A DNA stretch of 64,000 bases, taken from assembly GCA_015075725.1 (NCBI GenBank), contig JABTTV010000001.1, forward strand, positions 4,517,223 through 4,581,222. Direction: 5' to 3'. The DNA is from Anaerolineales bacterium. GTDB lineage: Bacteria; Chloroflexota; Anaerolineae; Anaerolineales; Villigracilaceae. Both the position numbers and the translations under genes were made by a program. Shown in pieces: positions 1-8,440 of the stretch (position 1 is the stretch's first letter; each line of letters begins with the position of its first letter). The notes under the pieces are model-generated. The model did no database searches and was not told where the DNA came from. It saw only the letters and a list, made by a program, of their open reading frames with translations.

Positions 1-1
1 C

Positions 2-1615
2 CCATGGAGCGACCCTACCGGAAATTCCTACCAGATCACCCAATCTCTCCTAGCAGTTGCGAACGGGGGTGTCTTGGGGCGAGGATTGGGAATCGGGAGT
101 CCTTTATTGGTCCCGGTATCCATTTCCGATTTTATATTTTCAGCCATAGCGGAAGAGACGGGTCTGATCGGCAGCCTTGGAATTATCCTTCTCTTCTGGT
201 TGCTGCTCACCCGCGGATTGACGATCGCCCTGCGTTCGCCTGATAATTTTCGAAGGTATCTTGCATCGGGCATCGCCTCATACCTTGGGATTCAAAGCAT
301 TCTCATCATTGGCGGGAACCTGCGCCTCCTGCCGTTGACCGGCGTTACACTTCCGTTCGTCTCCTATGGCGGATCCTCCCTTTTAACATCGTACATTGCA
401 TTGTATTTGCTGCTTGCGGCAAGTAACATCGAAGACGATGAGCCCGCATCCCTGAGAGATTCACGCCCAATCCCTTTTTTGGCAGGTTTGTTCGCATTTG
501 GGTTTGCGGCATGCGCCATCACCGGTGCCTGGTGGTCCGTGATCCGCGGCGACGACCTGCTTGCCCGCACAGACAATGCCCGACGCGCCATAGCGGACCG
601 CTATGTCTTGCGAGGCAAACTCGTTGACAGTAATAACAGGCCGATTAATGTCACCACAGGAAAAAGTGGTTCCTACATCAGGACCTATTACTATCCAGAC
701 TTGGCGCCTATAACTGGCTACACGCATCCTGTCTTTGGCCAGGCCGGGCTCGAAGCAAACCTCGATGGATACTTGCGGGGACTGCAGGGAAACCCCAAAA
801 GCCTGATACTCTGGAACCAGCTGATCTATGGCACCCCTCCCCCCGGCTTGGATGTGCGGCTCAGCCTTGACTTAAATTTGCAAACGACAGCGGATGAACT
901 TCTCGGAACTCATCCAGGCGCAGTCATCTTGATGAACGCAGAAACGGGCGAGATTCTTGTGCTGGCGTCTCATCCGACCTTCGATCCAAATCGATTGGAT
1001 TCCGAAGGCGAGATGCTCACTCAAAACGAAAGCTCGCCTTTGCTCAACCGTGCGACACAAGGATTGTATCCGGCGGGCGATGTTTTCCTGCCCATCCTGG
1101 AGGCAAAATTCCCGGGGGAGATTCCATTCAATTCAAGATTGATCACACTATATGAAGAATCCGGCCTCTTCCGAACGCCATCGATCACTTTGCCGGTGGT
1201 AGATTACACGCTCCCGAATTCCGTCGAGGATTTGCGCGCAAGCCCGTTGCAAGTCTGCCTGGCAGCAGCGTCGATCAGCTATCAAGGTATTTTGCCCGCG
1301 CCGCGGATTGCTACAGCGGTCAACACACGCGAACAGGGATGGGTTGTCCTTCCGGCTTTGGGTGAGCCCCGGGTGTTGCTGCCGCCATCGGCTGCGAAGG
1401 AAGCGGCTTTTTCATTAATCGAGGAAGGCGGCGCCTTCTGGAGTCATACCGCGACAGGTAGCATCAGCAAAACCGCAGTGACATGGTTTTTAGCCGGAAC
1501 TCCACCGGATTGGCAAGGCGCGCCCCTTGCAGTCGTTGTCGCCGTCGAGGAACACAATCCTGCTCTTGCGGAACGTATAGGCAAAAGCCTCTTGAACGCA
1601 GCTTTGGATCGTTGA
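2..1615 (+). CDS. FtsW/RodA-family protein fused to a degenerate penicillin-binding domain (5' partial)
   Basis: The reading frame is open from base 2, so the gene starts before the window. The first ~125 visible residues are the end of an FtsW/RodA/SpoVE polytopic glycosyltransferase: PWSDPTGNSYQ, then GGVLGRGLGIG, the DFIFSAIAEETG motif and the final LPFVSYGGSS signature. A further membrane segment (about nt 470-540) leads into an extracytoplasmic region that resembles a class B PBP (dimerisation-like part, then a transpeptidase-like fold to the C-terminus). The family needs SxxK, SxN and KTG motifs. Here the SxxK position reads DVFL in the context YPAGDVFLPI (nt 1067-1096), and the KTG position reads SKTAVTWF. 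The transpeptidase half is therefore probably inactive and may act as a scaffold or regulator of peptidoglycan polymerisation. A terminator follows directly. Confidence 0.85.
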   Translation, partial: PWSDPTGNSYQITQSLLAVANGGVLGRGLGIGSPLLVPVSISDFIFSAIAEETGLIGSLGIILLFWLLLTRGLTIALRSPDNFRRYLASGIASYLGIQSILIIGGNLRLLPLTGVTLPFVSYGGSSLLTSYIALYLLLAASNIEDDEPASLRDSRPIPFLAGLFAFGFAACAITGAWWSVIRGDDLLARTDNARRAIADRYVLRGKLVDSNNRPINVTTGKSGSYIRTYYYPDLAPITGYTHPVFGQAGLEANLDGYLRGLQGNPKSLILWNQLIYGTPPPGLDVRLSLDLNLQTTADELLGTHPGAVILMNAETGEILVLASHPTFDPNRLDSEGEMLTQNESSPLLNRATQGLYPAGDVFLPILEAKFPGEIPFNSRLITLYEESGLFRTPSITLPVVDYTLPNSVEDLRASPLQVCLAAASISYQGILPAPRIATAVNTREQGWVVLPALGEPRVLLPPSAAKEAAFSLIEEGGAFWSHTATGSISKTAVTWFLAGTPPDWQGAPLAVVVAVEEHNPALAERIGKSLLNAALDR

Positions 1616-1630
1616 TCTGAAATAAAAAAA

Positions 1631-1656
1631 GCCGGGAAACACTCCCGGCTTTTTTT
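1631..1656. terminator. Rho-independent terminator, bidirectional
   Basis: A 7-bp GC-rich stem (GCCGGGA / TCCCGGC) with a 5-nt loop is followed by seven T on the plus strand and preceded by a run of A. It lies between convergent genes, so it can end both the FtsW-PBP transcript and the ferredoxin transcript. Confidence 0.9.
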
Positions 1657-1667
1657 ATTGAAAGAGA

Positions 1668-2081
1668 CTAGGTACCGTCGTCCTGATCTTTTGCGCCATA
1701 TCCCGGACCGGCCTTGAAGAAATCATAATTCGGTTTAATGTCGGGTGTGAGGTCCACCACTTCGCCAGCAGCTAACTGGCGCGTGGTCTCAAGCGCAATC
1801 TGCTTGCCGTGATGGTTCGTCGCTTCATAGTGACCGGTGAGTCCAACATTGCTGATGTACTCCCCGCCCTTGGCGGTGTAGGCGGCGGGAACTTCGTCCT
1901 CTGGGAAGATCGCGGCAAAGGGGCACTCCGGCACGCATGCACCGCAATCGATGCAGGTGTCCGGATCGATATAGATCCAGGGCCACTCATTGAGGGGATA
2001 ACCGGGAATCATACATTCCACGGGACATACATCGATGCATCCGCGGTCGCGAACGCAAAGACTGGTAATGATATGGGTCAT
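1668..2081 (-). CDS. Ferredoxin, 7Fe/8Fe type
   Basis: This encodes a 137-residue soluble electron carrier. The N-terminal part has Cys9, Cys15, Cys19 and Cys23 in the pattern C-x5-C-x3-CP-x2-C, and a second motif CIDCGACVPECP follows. This arrangement is that of bacterial ferredoxins carrying one [3Fe-4S] or [4Fe-4S] plus one [4Fe-4S] cluster, such as the Azotobacter/Thermus type. The open frame extends further upstream, but the ATG at 2081 is chosen because AAGGAG sits seven bases before it and the family begins at the first Cys motif. The C-terminal ~70 residues are a less conserved tail. It has its own promoter and lies downstream of the superoxide dismutase gene in the same direction. 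The redox partner is not evident from context. Confidence 0.9.
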   Translation of the reverse strand: MTHIITSLCVRDRGCIDVCPVECMIPGYPLNEWPWIYIDPDTCIDCGACVPECPFAAIFPEDEVPAAYTAKGGEYISNVGLTGHYEATNHHGKQIALETTRQLAAGEVVDLTPDIKPNYDFFKAGPGYGAKDQDDGT

Positions 2082-2123
2082 GACGTTTCTCCTTGTGGGA
2101 TATTTTACAATCGAGACCTGCTT

Positions 2124-2151
2124 ATTATAACGTTCTTTAACCGCGTGGCAA
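2124..2151 (-). promoter_or_regulatory. Promoter of the ferredoxin gene
   Basis: Reading the minus strand, TTGCCA is followed after 16 bases by TATAAT, about 43 bases upstream of the ferredoxin ATG. Confidence 0.6.
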
Positions 2152-2170
2152 GGCGGGATTGACCGGCAAC

Positions 2171-2773
2171 CTATGCGGCGAATTTCGCGGCGACCGCATC
2201 CCAATTGACCACATTCCACCAGGCAGCGATGTAATCCGGGCGGCGATTCTGGTAATTCAAATAATAAGCATGCTCCCAAACGTCGATTCCCAGGATGGGC
2301 GTCATGCCGTCCGCTAAAGGTGTATCCTGGTTCGCCGTGGAAACGACAGCCAGTCCGCTGCCCTTTTTAACCAGCCAGGCCCAACCTGATCCAAACCGGG
2401 TTGTAGCTGATTTGGTAAATTCATCTTTGAAGGCATCGAAGGATTTGAAGGAGGCGTCGATCGCCCTGGCGAGATCGCCCTGGGGGGTTCCGCCTCCCTT
2501 GGGTCCCATGACCTCCCAGAAGAGATTGTGATTGTAGGTTCCACCGCCATGGTTGCGCACGACCATGCGGACGCCTTCAGGCACGGCATTCAAATCACCC
2601 AACAAGGCCTCGAGTGATTTCCCTGCAAGTTCGGGAGTTTTCTCAACTGCGCCGTTCAAATTGGTGATGTAGGTCTGGTGGTGCTTGGTATGATGTATTT
2701 CCATGGTTCGCGCATCGATGTGCGGCTCGAGCGCATCGTACGCATATGCAAGTTTGGGAAGTTCAAAAGCCAT
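2171..2773 (-). CDS. sodA: Superoxide dismutase, Fe/Mn family
   Basis: This 200-residue protein disproportionates superoxide to oxygen and hydrogen peroxide. All family landmarks are visible: the first metal His in MEIHHTKHHQTY, the second in YNHNLFWEVMGP, and the Asp and His of DVWEHAYYLNYQNRRPDY near the C-terminus. It is full length for a bacterial Fe/Mn enzyme and has no signal peptide, so it is cytoplasmic. The metal cannot be decided with certainty; the FGSGWAWLV context is common in Mn and cambialistic enzymes. The ATG at 2773 is preceded by AAGGAGATAACA; the longer frame upstream lacks family similarity. Confidence 0.93.
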   Translation of the reverse strand: MAFELPKLAYAYDALEPHIDARTMEIHHTKHHQTYITNLNGAVEKTPELAGKSLEALLGDLNAVPEGVRMVVRNHGGGTYNHNLFWEVMGPKGGGTPQGDLARAIDASFKSFDAFKDEFTKSATTRFGSGWAWLVKKGSGLAVVSTANQDTPLADGMTPILGIDVWEHAYYLNYQNRRPDYIAAWWNVVNWDAVAAKFAA

Positions 2774-2868
2774 TGTTATCTCCTTTGAGTTTATAAAAAA
2801 TGTTTCGCTAATTCTATCCCTTCCAGGTGAGGATTGCAATATAAAAATCCCCGCCACTTGGCCGATGG

Positions 2869-2874
2869 TACACT
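2869..2874 (+). promoter_or_regulatory. Extended -10 element immediately before the EamA gene
   Basis: TGG-TACACT (TGn extension plus -10 hexamer) ends ten bases before the ATG at 2885, and no Shine-Dalgarno sequence is visible. The transcript would have almost no leader. Confidence 0.4.
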
Positions 2875-2884
2875 CTACTATTCC

Positions 2885-3808
2885 ATGAATCCCCGCACCC
2901 GCCTCCTCCTGCCGATCAGTCTGATCGTTGCCACCTTCGCAGTTTCAACCTCCAGTATTTTCATCCGCTTTGCCCAGGCTGACGGTGTTCCATCCCTTGT
3001 GATTGCCGCCCTGCGTTTGACGTTTGCGACGGTTCTGATCGCGCCACTCGCGCTCACCCGTCATTTGGATGAAATCAAACGCCTCTCCCGGACCGAGGTC
3101 CTGCTCGGTGTTTTCTCGGGCATTTTCCTCGCCGCTCACTTCGCCACCTGGATCACATCGCTAGAATACACCACCGTCGCAAGTTCGGTCGTCTTTGTAG
3201 GAACGGGTCCGTTGTGGGTGGCTCTGCTTTCGCCCTTGCTGCTGAAAGAACATGTCTCACGGATTGCCGTCGTTGGTTTGGTCTTGGCGGTCATCGGTGG
3301 GATGATCATCGGGTTAGGCGATGCCTGCGCATGGAAAAGTGGGCTCGTCTGCCCGGAACTTTCAACCATCCTGCAAGGACGCGCCATGTGGGGTAACTTC
3401 CTTGCGCTGATGGGCGCTTGGGCAGTGACCGGCTATCTCGTCATCGGCAGGAAACTACGCGCAGGGACATCGCTTGTTTCGTACATCTTTCTGGTCTATG
3501 GCATGGCGGCGATCATCTTGACTACCATCATGCTCGCATCAGGGAACACCCCCGCTGGCTTCGAACCCAAAACCTATGGCTGGATCTTTCTTCTTGCGGC
3601 AATCCCTCAACTGATCGGACACACAACCTATAATTGGGCATTGAAATATCTGACAGCCACGCTCGTTGCCGTGACTGTGCTTGGCGAACCGATCGGCTCC
3701 GCCACGCTGGCTTTTTTTCTCTTGAATGAAACACCTTCGTTGATGACGATTACAGGCGGCATTTTGATCTTATTGGGTATTTTCCTGTCGAGTTTGAAGT
3801 CAAAATAA
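2885..3808 (+). CDS. EamA-family (DMT superfamily) membrane transporter
   Basis: This is a 307-residue protein with about ten hydrophobic segments arranged as two EamA halves, the drug/metabolite transporter fold. The first half carries the typical opening SSIFIRFAQADGVPS...ALRLTFA and the second half ends with TATLVAVTVLGEPIGSATLAFF and a short C-terminal Lys-rich tail. EamA proteins export or import small metabolites; the substrate cannot be read from sequence. A Cys-containing loop (GDACAWKSGLVCPEL) between the halves is distinctive. The ATG at 2885 is preferred over the in-frame ATG at 2834 because the protein family starts here and a -10 element lies between the two. Gluconokinase follows 26 bases later. 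Confidence 0.88.
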   Translation: MNPRTRLLLPISLIVATFAVSTSSIFIRFAQADGVPSLVIAALRLTFATVLIAPLALTRHLDEIKRLSRTEVLLGVFSGIFLAAHFATWITSLEYTTVASSVVFVGTGPLWVALLSPLLLKEHVSRIAVVGLVLAVIGGMIIGLGDACAWKSGLVCPELSTILQGRAMWGNFLALMGAWAVTGYLVIGRKLRAGTSLVSYIFLVYGMAAIILTTIMLASGNTPAGFEPKTYGWIFLLAAIPQLIGHTTYNWALKYLTATLVAVTVLGEPIGSATLAFFLLNETPSLMTITGGILILLGIFLSSLKSK

Positions 3809-3834
3809 TTTACAACGTGTTGATGGGTTGATCC

Positions 3835-4323
3835 ATGGCTCAGGCAATTATCGTGATGGGAGTATCCGGTTCCGGTAAAACGACCATAGGAAGGATGCTG
3901 GCGGGCGAGCTAGACTGGGATTTTTTCGACGGGGATGATTTTCATCCACCCACAAATCGCGAGAAGATGTCAAAGGGAATCCCGTTGACCGACGAAGACC
4001 GCGTTGAGTGGTTGAATCATCTCCGGGAATTGATTCAGAATCATCTGACGGAAGGCTCGTCACTCGTGCTGGCCTGCTCTGCGTTGAAAGAGCGATACCG
4101 CGAAAAGCTAACTGCAAACGACAAGGTCAGGTTTGTATATCTGCGCGGGATGTACGACCAGGTCGAACCGAGGCTGAAGCGCCGTAAGGGTCATTACATG
4201 CCGGTACAATTATTGCAAAGTCAGTTCGAGGCTTTGGAAGAACCCCGGGATGCAGTCACCGTAGAGGTCACTCACACACCCGCAGAAATCATTAGACTCA
4301 TTCGCAGAGGAATCGGAACATGA
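3835..4323 (+). CDS. gntK: Gluconokinase
   Basis: This 162-residue P-loop kinase phosphorylates D-gluconate to 6-phosphogluconate, feeding the pentose phosphate pathway. The Walker A motif GVSGSGKTT is at residues 9-17, followed by the family motif FFDGDDFHPPTNREKM, then ACSALKERYRE and the lid RRKGHYMP...LLQSQFEALEEP. Length and motif order match GntK throughout. Its stop overlaps the next start by four bases (ATGA), so the two genes are translationally coupled. No gluconate permease is adjacent. Confidence 0.93.
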   Translation: MAQAIIVMGVSGSGKTTIGRMLAGELDWDFFDGDDFHPPTNREKMSKGIPLTDEDRVEWLNHLRELIQNHLTEGSSLVLACSALKERYREKLTANDKVRFVYLRGMYDQVEPRLKRRKGHYMPVQLLQSQFEALEEPRDAVTVEVTHTPAEIIRLIRRGIGT

Positions 4324-4799
4324 AACTCCCCGCTCACCTTCATTTGGATAAACATGACATCCCCTATGAGGCAAAAAGTTTTCCACCCGATACGGAGAAA
4401 GGCGCGGCAAATGTCGCCGCGGTCTTGGGATTTCCAGAACGCCAGGCTGTGAAAACGTTAATCTTTCAAGTGGTGGATACCGGCGAGTGTGTGCTTGTCA
4501 TGCTCGGCGGGGATCAGAACGCCATCTCAGGAAACTTGAAGAAAGCGATAGGCTCGCGAAATATTCAGATGGCCCCTCCTGAACGCGTAAAAGAAGTGAC
4601 CGGATACATCATCGGCTCGATCCCCGCCTTTGGCTGGCAGCCCGAGGGATTCCGTTCCTTCCTCGAAGCGACTTTGATGAACGAGCCCATCCTTGGAACA
4701 GGCGCGGGTCAATGGGGCGAAGAGATCATGATCACACCTGAGAACCTGGTGAAAGCAAGCGGTGCGAATATTGTTAATTTAACTGTGAAGAACAGTTGA
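4320..4799 (+). CDS. YbaK/EbsC-family aminoacyl-tRNA deacylase
   Basis: This 159-residue protein belongs to the YbaK/ProX editing-domain family, which hydrolyses mischarged tRNAs such as Cys-tRNA(Pro). Seen in sequence: the early AAVLGFPERQAVKTLIF region, the Lys-containing LGGDQNAISGNLKKAIG segment, and the signature VTGYIIGSIPAFGWQPEG (family consensus xxGYxxGgvsPfG). It overlaps the gluconokinase gene by four bases and is followed 27 bases later by the cupin gene. The exact tRNA substrate is not determined. Confidence 0.88.
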   Translation: MKLPAHLHLDKHDIPYEAKSFPPDTEKGAANVAAVLGFPERQAVKTLIFQVVDTGECVLVMLGGDQNAISGNLKKAIGSRNIQMAPPERVKEVTGYIIGSIPAFGWQPEGFRSFLEATLMNEPILGTGAGQWGEEIMITPENLVKASGANIVNLTVKNS

Positions 4800-4826
4800 T
4801 CACAGGTAGTTAGCAACGGAGTCGAG

Positions 4827-5351
4827 ATGGACGCAGAAATAAGAGCAATGATCGAGCATTTTAAATTCGAGCGGCTGCCCGTGGAAGGGACCCTGTTTGC
4901 CAGCACCTATCGGTCGGCGGAGAATCTACCAAACGGAAAACCATTTGGAACCGGGATGATCGGGATGTACTGCCATGAACCGCGAAGCGTTTCGTATTTC
5001 CATAAATTGACAATCGATGAGATGTGGCATTTTTACGGCGGCGATCCGCTGCGTTTGATCCTGCTCTATCCGGACGGTTCGAGTCGCGATGTTATCCTGG
5101 GGAATGAGCCGTTGAAGGGACAGGAAATCCAGTATGTGATTCCCGCTGGGGTATGGCAGGCAGGTCACTGCATGGAAGGCGGAAGATATTCACTTTTCGG
5201 ATGCACGTTAGCCCCCGGTTTTACCGGCGACATATTCACCGGCGGGATTCGACAGGTATTATTGGCTTCACATCCAGATCGAACATCCGATATATTGAAT
5301 TTTGGATTGGAAGCAGGGGAAATTAAAATGCCGGATGATTTTGCCACTTGA
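4827..5351 (+). CDS. Cupin_5 (DUF985) family protein
   Basis: This 174-residue single-domain cupin has the Cupin_5 arrangement: STYRSAENLP, then FHKLTIDEMWHFYGGDPLRL, a central VIPAGVWQAGH turn and the closing YSLFGCTLAPGF. The His and Glu residues in DEMWHFY and the later GVWQAGH are in positions that bind metal in related cupins. The biochemical activity of the family is not settled. It sits last in the gntK-ybaK group, before an independent promoter. Confidence 0.88.
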   Translation: MDAEIRAMIEHFKFERLPVEGTLFASTYRSAENLPNGKPFGTGMIGMYCHEPRSVSYFHKLTIDEMWHFYGGDPLRLILLYPDGSSRDVILGNEPLKGQEIQYVIPAGVWQAGHCMEGGRYSLFGCTLAPGFTGDIFTGGIRQVLLASHPDRTSDILNFGLEAGEIKMPDDFAT

Positions 5352-5360
5352 AGAGAATCA

Positions 5361-5389
5361 TTGACGAGACATTCCCTGACAGGTATAAT
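5361..5389 (+). promoter_or_regulatory. Consensus sigma-70-type promoter of the S1-domain gene
   Basis: TTGACG (5361-5366), a 17-bp spacer and a perfect TATAAT (5384-5389) lie 38 bases before the ATG at 5427. Confidence 0.85.
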
Positions 5390-5426
5390 TAATCCTTGGC
5401 ATTATTTCAGAAAGCAGGAGCATATC

Positions 5427-6200
5427 ATGACAACACCCGACATCGCGCCTGCCGCAGCGCTCGAACCAAAGACCAAATTAAGCGGCAAAATTTTGAAGAT
5501 CACTTTAGCGGGGGCGCTGGTGGACATAGGGCAAAGTTTACCCGGAGTACTTCACATATCCCAAATAAGTGAAACCCCCATAAATAAGGTGGAAGATGTT
5601 CTAAAGGAAGACCAGGAAGTCACGGTTTGGGTCAAACGAGTCCGCAATGATCGCGTCGAACTGACGATGGTGGAGCCACTCGCCTATGATTGGAAAGAGA
5701 TCAAAACCGACATGATAGTTAAGGGGAAAGTGACCAGAGTCGAAACGTATGGGGCCTTCGTCGATTTCGGTGCGGAACGACCCGGCCTGATCCACGTCAG
5801 CGAACTTGCGCATGGTTATGTCAAAACCGCCAGTGCGGTCGTCAAAGAGGGCGACGAAGTTGAAGCGAAGGTGCTGGATGTGGATCGCCGCAAACGACAG
5901 ATCCGCTTGAGCATCAAGGCGCTGCAGGAAGCCCCTGCGATGGAAGCAGTTCACGAAACGCATGAACGCAAAGGGAAGGGCAAGCGGAAAGGCGGCAAAA
6001 AGAGCGAAGAGACCTTCGAATTGGAGCAAGAGGTTTCCAACGAGCCTGAGATCACAGCAATGCAGGTCGCCTGGCAGCAAGCCCTGGAAAAAGCCAACGG
6101 CAACGCAAAGATACGCGCGAAATCCATCAAAACCACATCACAAGAACAGGAAGATCTTTTCAGTAGCACCCTCGAGAAGCGGCTTCCCACAGGTGGATAG
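5427..6200 (+). CDS. Protein with two S1 RNA-binding domains
   Basis: This 257-residue protein has two S1 (OB-fold) domains, roughly residues 16-82 and 95-164. The second is canonical (KGKVTRVETYGAFVDFG, then PGLIHVSEL and RRKRQIRLSIKAL); the first is similar but more divergent (GALVDIGQSLPGVLHISQI). A Lys-rich basic stretch follows at about residues 190-200, then an acidic and Gln-rich tail. It resembles the ribosomal S1-like proteins of low-complexity set (RpsA paralogs, YugI-like) that act in translation or RNA turnover; the specific role is unknown. The ATG at 5427 is supported by the GCAGGAG upstream. It is flanked by its own strong promoter and terminator, so it is a single-gene unit. 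Confidence 0.88.
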   Translation: MTTPDIAPAAALEPKTKLSGKILKITLAGALVDIGQSLPGVLHISQISETPINKVEDVLKEDQEVTVWVKRVRNDRVELTMVEPLAYDWKEIKTDMIVKGKVTRVETYGAFVDFGAERPGLIHVSELAHGYVKTASAVVKEGDEVEAKVLDVDRRKRQIRLSIKALQEAPAMEAVHETHERKGKGKRKGGKKSEETFELEQEVSNEPEITAMQVAWQQALEKANGNAKIRAKSIKTTSQEQEDLFSSTLEKRLPTGG

Positions 6201-6204
6201 TCAA

Positions 6205-6239
6205 AGAGAGCGGGCAAATCAACCCGCTCTCTTTTTTTT
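6205..6239 (+). terminator. Rho-independent terminator after the S1-domain gene
   Basis: A perfect 10-bp stem (AGAGAGCGGG / CCCGCTCTCT) with an 8-nt loop is followed by seven T. Confidence 0.92.
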
Positions 6240-6340
6240 AAGAATTAAATTGATCAGTAGACAACCTGCAAAAGTAGAATTTTACGGTGCTCAAGACCGC
6301 AGTCCCCGGCGGCGGGGACACTTATGAAAGGAGCCTGTCA

Positions 6341-7436
6341 TTATTTGTTCACACCCGGGGCGTTTCTCAAATAGTCTTCCATGAATTCATCCAGGTCCCC
6401 GTCCAACACGGATTGAGCATTGCCAACCTGAAAATCAGTGCGATGGTCCTTGACCATCTGATATGGGTGTAAAACGTACGATCGGATCTGGCTTCCCCAT
6501 TCGGCTTTTGTGTATTCCCCGCGAAGGACGGCGCGTTCCTCCTCTTTTTCCGCGCGTTTTAATTCCACAAGACGCGCCCGCAAAATACGCATGGCAAACT
6601 CGCGATTCTGCGTTTGAGAGCGTTCATTCTGGCAGGTTACCACAATGCCCGTCGGAAGATGGGTCAATCGAACCGCAGTGGCGTTTTTCTGAACGTTTTG
6701 TCCGCCTGCGCCTGATGAACGGAAAACATCGATCTTCACATCGCCGGGATTGATCTCAACATCCGCCTCATCCATGGTGACCTGGGGCAACACTTCCACC
6801 AATGCAAAGGAAGTATGCCTCCGGTGCGCCGCATCGAACGGGGAAAGACGAACAAGGCGGTGAACGCCCTTTTCCGAACGAAGATATCCATACGCATATT
6901 GCCCGCCGACGGCAATCGTTACGCTCTTGATCCCCGCCTCTTCGCCGGGGGTCGTATCCAGAATCTCGGCCGTAAATCCCCCATTCTCGCACCATCGCAA
7001 ATACATGCGCTGGAGCATCTCCGCCCAATCCTGCGAATCAGTTCCGCCAGCCCCCGCATGGATCGCAAGAATCGCATCGTCATGATCGAACGGACCTGAA
7101 AGCATCGCGGCAAAGGATCTTTTTTCAACCTCGGCCTCCAACTTTTGTATCTCGCCTTCAAGTTCACCGCGAAGCGATTCGTCGTTGAGTTTTGCAAGCT
7201 CGATCAGGTCATGAACCTGATGTTTTATGGCATTCCAGCCATCCACTTCATTCCGCAACCCTGAAATGCTTTTCATCACCCTTTGTGCGGATGAAGAATC
7301 GCTCCAAAAATCAGGCAGTTCAATCTGTTTTTCCAGTTCTGCCAATTGTTCCTTTTTCCCCGCCAAGTCAAAGGCGCTCCAATAATTGCTGGATTGTTTC
7401 ATTTGCCGTATTCAAACGTTGAAGCAAGTCTTGCAT
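6341..7436 (-). CDS. prfB: Peptide chain release factor 2, read through a programmed +1 frameshift
   Basis: RF2 recognises UGA and UAA and releases the finished peptide. The product is 364 residues made from two frames: 22 codons from the ATG at 7436 down to 7371, then a +1 shift skipping base 7370, then 7369 down to 6341. Without the shift, translation stops at UGA as codon 23. The second frame carries the release-factor features: LSPFDAAHRRHTSFA with the SPF anticodon-like tripeptide and SSGAGGQNVQKNATAVR with the catalytic GGQ. The start lies two bases after the ftsY stop, so the two form an operon. Confidence 0.95.
7367..7373 (-). promoter_or_regulatory. prfB programmed frameshift site
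   Basis: The minus strand reads CTT-TGA-C, the classic slippery CUU followed by an in-frame UGA and C. A GGAG sequence lies just upstream (three bases from CTT), as in other prfB genes where an internal Shine-Dalgarno stimulates the shift. The arrangement lets RF2 regulate its own synthesis. Confidence 0.93.
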
Positions 7437-7438
7437 GT

Positions 7439-8353
7439 TTACTCCTGGGGTAACGCAAGAATTCCATCCACAAAGGCGTCGGGGTCGAAAGGCGTAAGAT
7501 CCTCCGCTTTTTCACCCAGGCCTGCAAAAAGGATGGGCAGGTTCAATTCCCTCTGAATCGCAAAAGCCATGCCGCCTTTTGCAGAAGAATCCAATTTCGT
7601 CAATATCACTCCGGTGACGTTAACAGCATCTTTGAAAGAACGGGCCTGCTGGAGCGCATTCTGTCCGGTGGTGGCATCGAGCACCAGCCAAACATGATGC
7701 GGCGCGCCGGTCAGAGCCTTGCCGACAACGCGATACACCTTTTTCAGTTCTTCCATCAAATTAAACCGGGTATGCAGACGCCCGGCAGTATCGATCAAGA
7801 TAATATCGACGCCGCGGGCAACACCAGCCTGGACAGCGTTGAACGCCACCGCGCCCGGATCGCTTTCGGGAGCGCCTTCGATCACTTCGACATTCAACCT
7901 TTCTCCCCAAACCTGAAGTTGATCCACAGCCGCGGCACGGAAGGTATCCGCCGCGCCGAGCAGGACTTTTTTTCCTGAAATGCCGAAAAACGATGAAAGC
8001 TTTGCGATTGTCGTTGTCTTTCCCGATCCATTAACACCAACAACCAGGATCACAACCGGCGGAGCATCAAAATGGAATTCCGGCGGTGGGATAAGGCGGC
8101 TGCGTAATTCACTTTTCAGCGCAAACAAAAGTTGATCGGAGCGAATCCAGCCCCCGGCTCGAGCGAGGCGTTTGAGCTCTTCCATTACAGACGAAGCTGT
8201 TTCGATCCCCATGTCCGCCTGGATAAGCATAACTTCCAAATCATCCCAGGTTTCATCGGTGATCTCAGATGCACCGATGATCGCTGCAATCTGTCCGAAG
8301 GCGGCTTTGCTTGTTCGGGAAAGCCCATCCTTCCATCGTGAGAAAACGCTCAT
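7439..8353 (-). CDS. ftsY: Signal recognition particle receptor FtsY
   Basis: This 304-residue SRP-type GTPase docks ribosome-SRP complexes at the membrane. It has a short N domain (residues ~1-85) and the G domain: GVNGSGKTTTIAKLS (P-loop), DTFRAAAVDQLQ, DTAGRLHTRFNLMEEL, TKLDSSAKGG and the closing GLGEKAEDLTPFDP. It lacks the long acidic A domain found in proteobacterial FtsY, which is normal for many phyla. A TATAAT element sits only eight bases before the ATG, so the mRNA is probably leaderless. It is followed by prfB with a two-base gap. Confidence 0.95.
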   Translation of the reverse strand: MSVFSRWKDGLSRTSKAAFGQIAAIIGASEITDETWDDLEVMLIQADMGIETASSVMEELKRLARAGGWIRSDQLLFALKSELRSRLIPPPEFHFDAPPVVILVVGVNGSGKTTTIAKLSSFFGISGKKVLLGAADTFRAAAVDQLQVWGERLNVEVIEGAPESDPGAVAFNAVQAGVARGVDIILIDTAGRLHTRFNLMEELKKVYRVVGKALTGAPHHVWLVLDATTGQNALQQARSFKDAVNVTGVILTKLDSSAKGGMAFAIQRELNLPILFAGLGEKAEDLTPFDPDAFVDGILALPQE

Positions 8354-8361
8354 GGGCGGCG

Positions 8362-8367
8362 ATTATA
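8362..8367 (-). promoter_or_regulatory. -10 element of ftsY
   Basis: On the minus strand a perfect TATAAT is separated from the ftsY ATG by only eight bases. No clear -35 and no Shine-Dalgarno are present, consistent with a leaderless transcript. Confidence 0.55.
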
Positions 8368-8379
8368 TCAGGGATTCTA

Positions 8380-8388
8380 TGTTATACT
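8380..8388 (+). promoter_or_regulatory. Extended -10 promoter of the thioredoxin gene
   Basis: TGT-TATACT has the TGn extension and a -10 hexamer, divergent from the ftsY promoter, about 50 bases before the thioredoxin ATG. Confidence 0.5.
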
Positions 8389-8440
8389 TTTTTGGCTAAA
8401 TACGCCGTTTATGTAAGAAATCGACAATGAAGGAATAAGA

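Noticed and set aside
6341..7436. prfB interrupted by a sequencing error or mutation
   Set aside because: The break is exactly at CTT-TGA-C with an upstream GGAG, the known programmed frameshift of RF2 genes.
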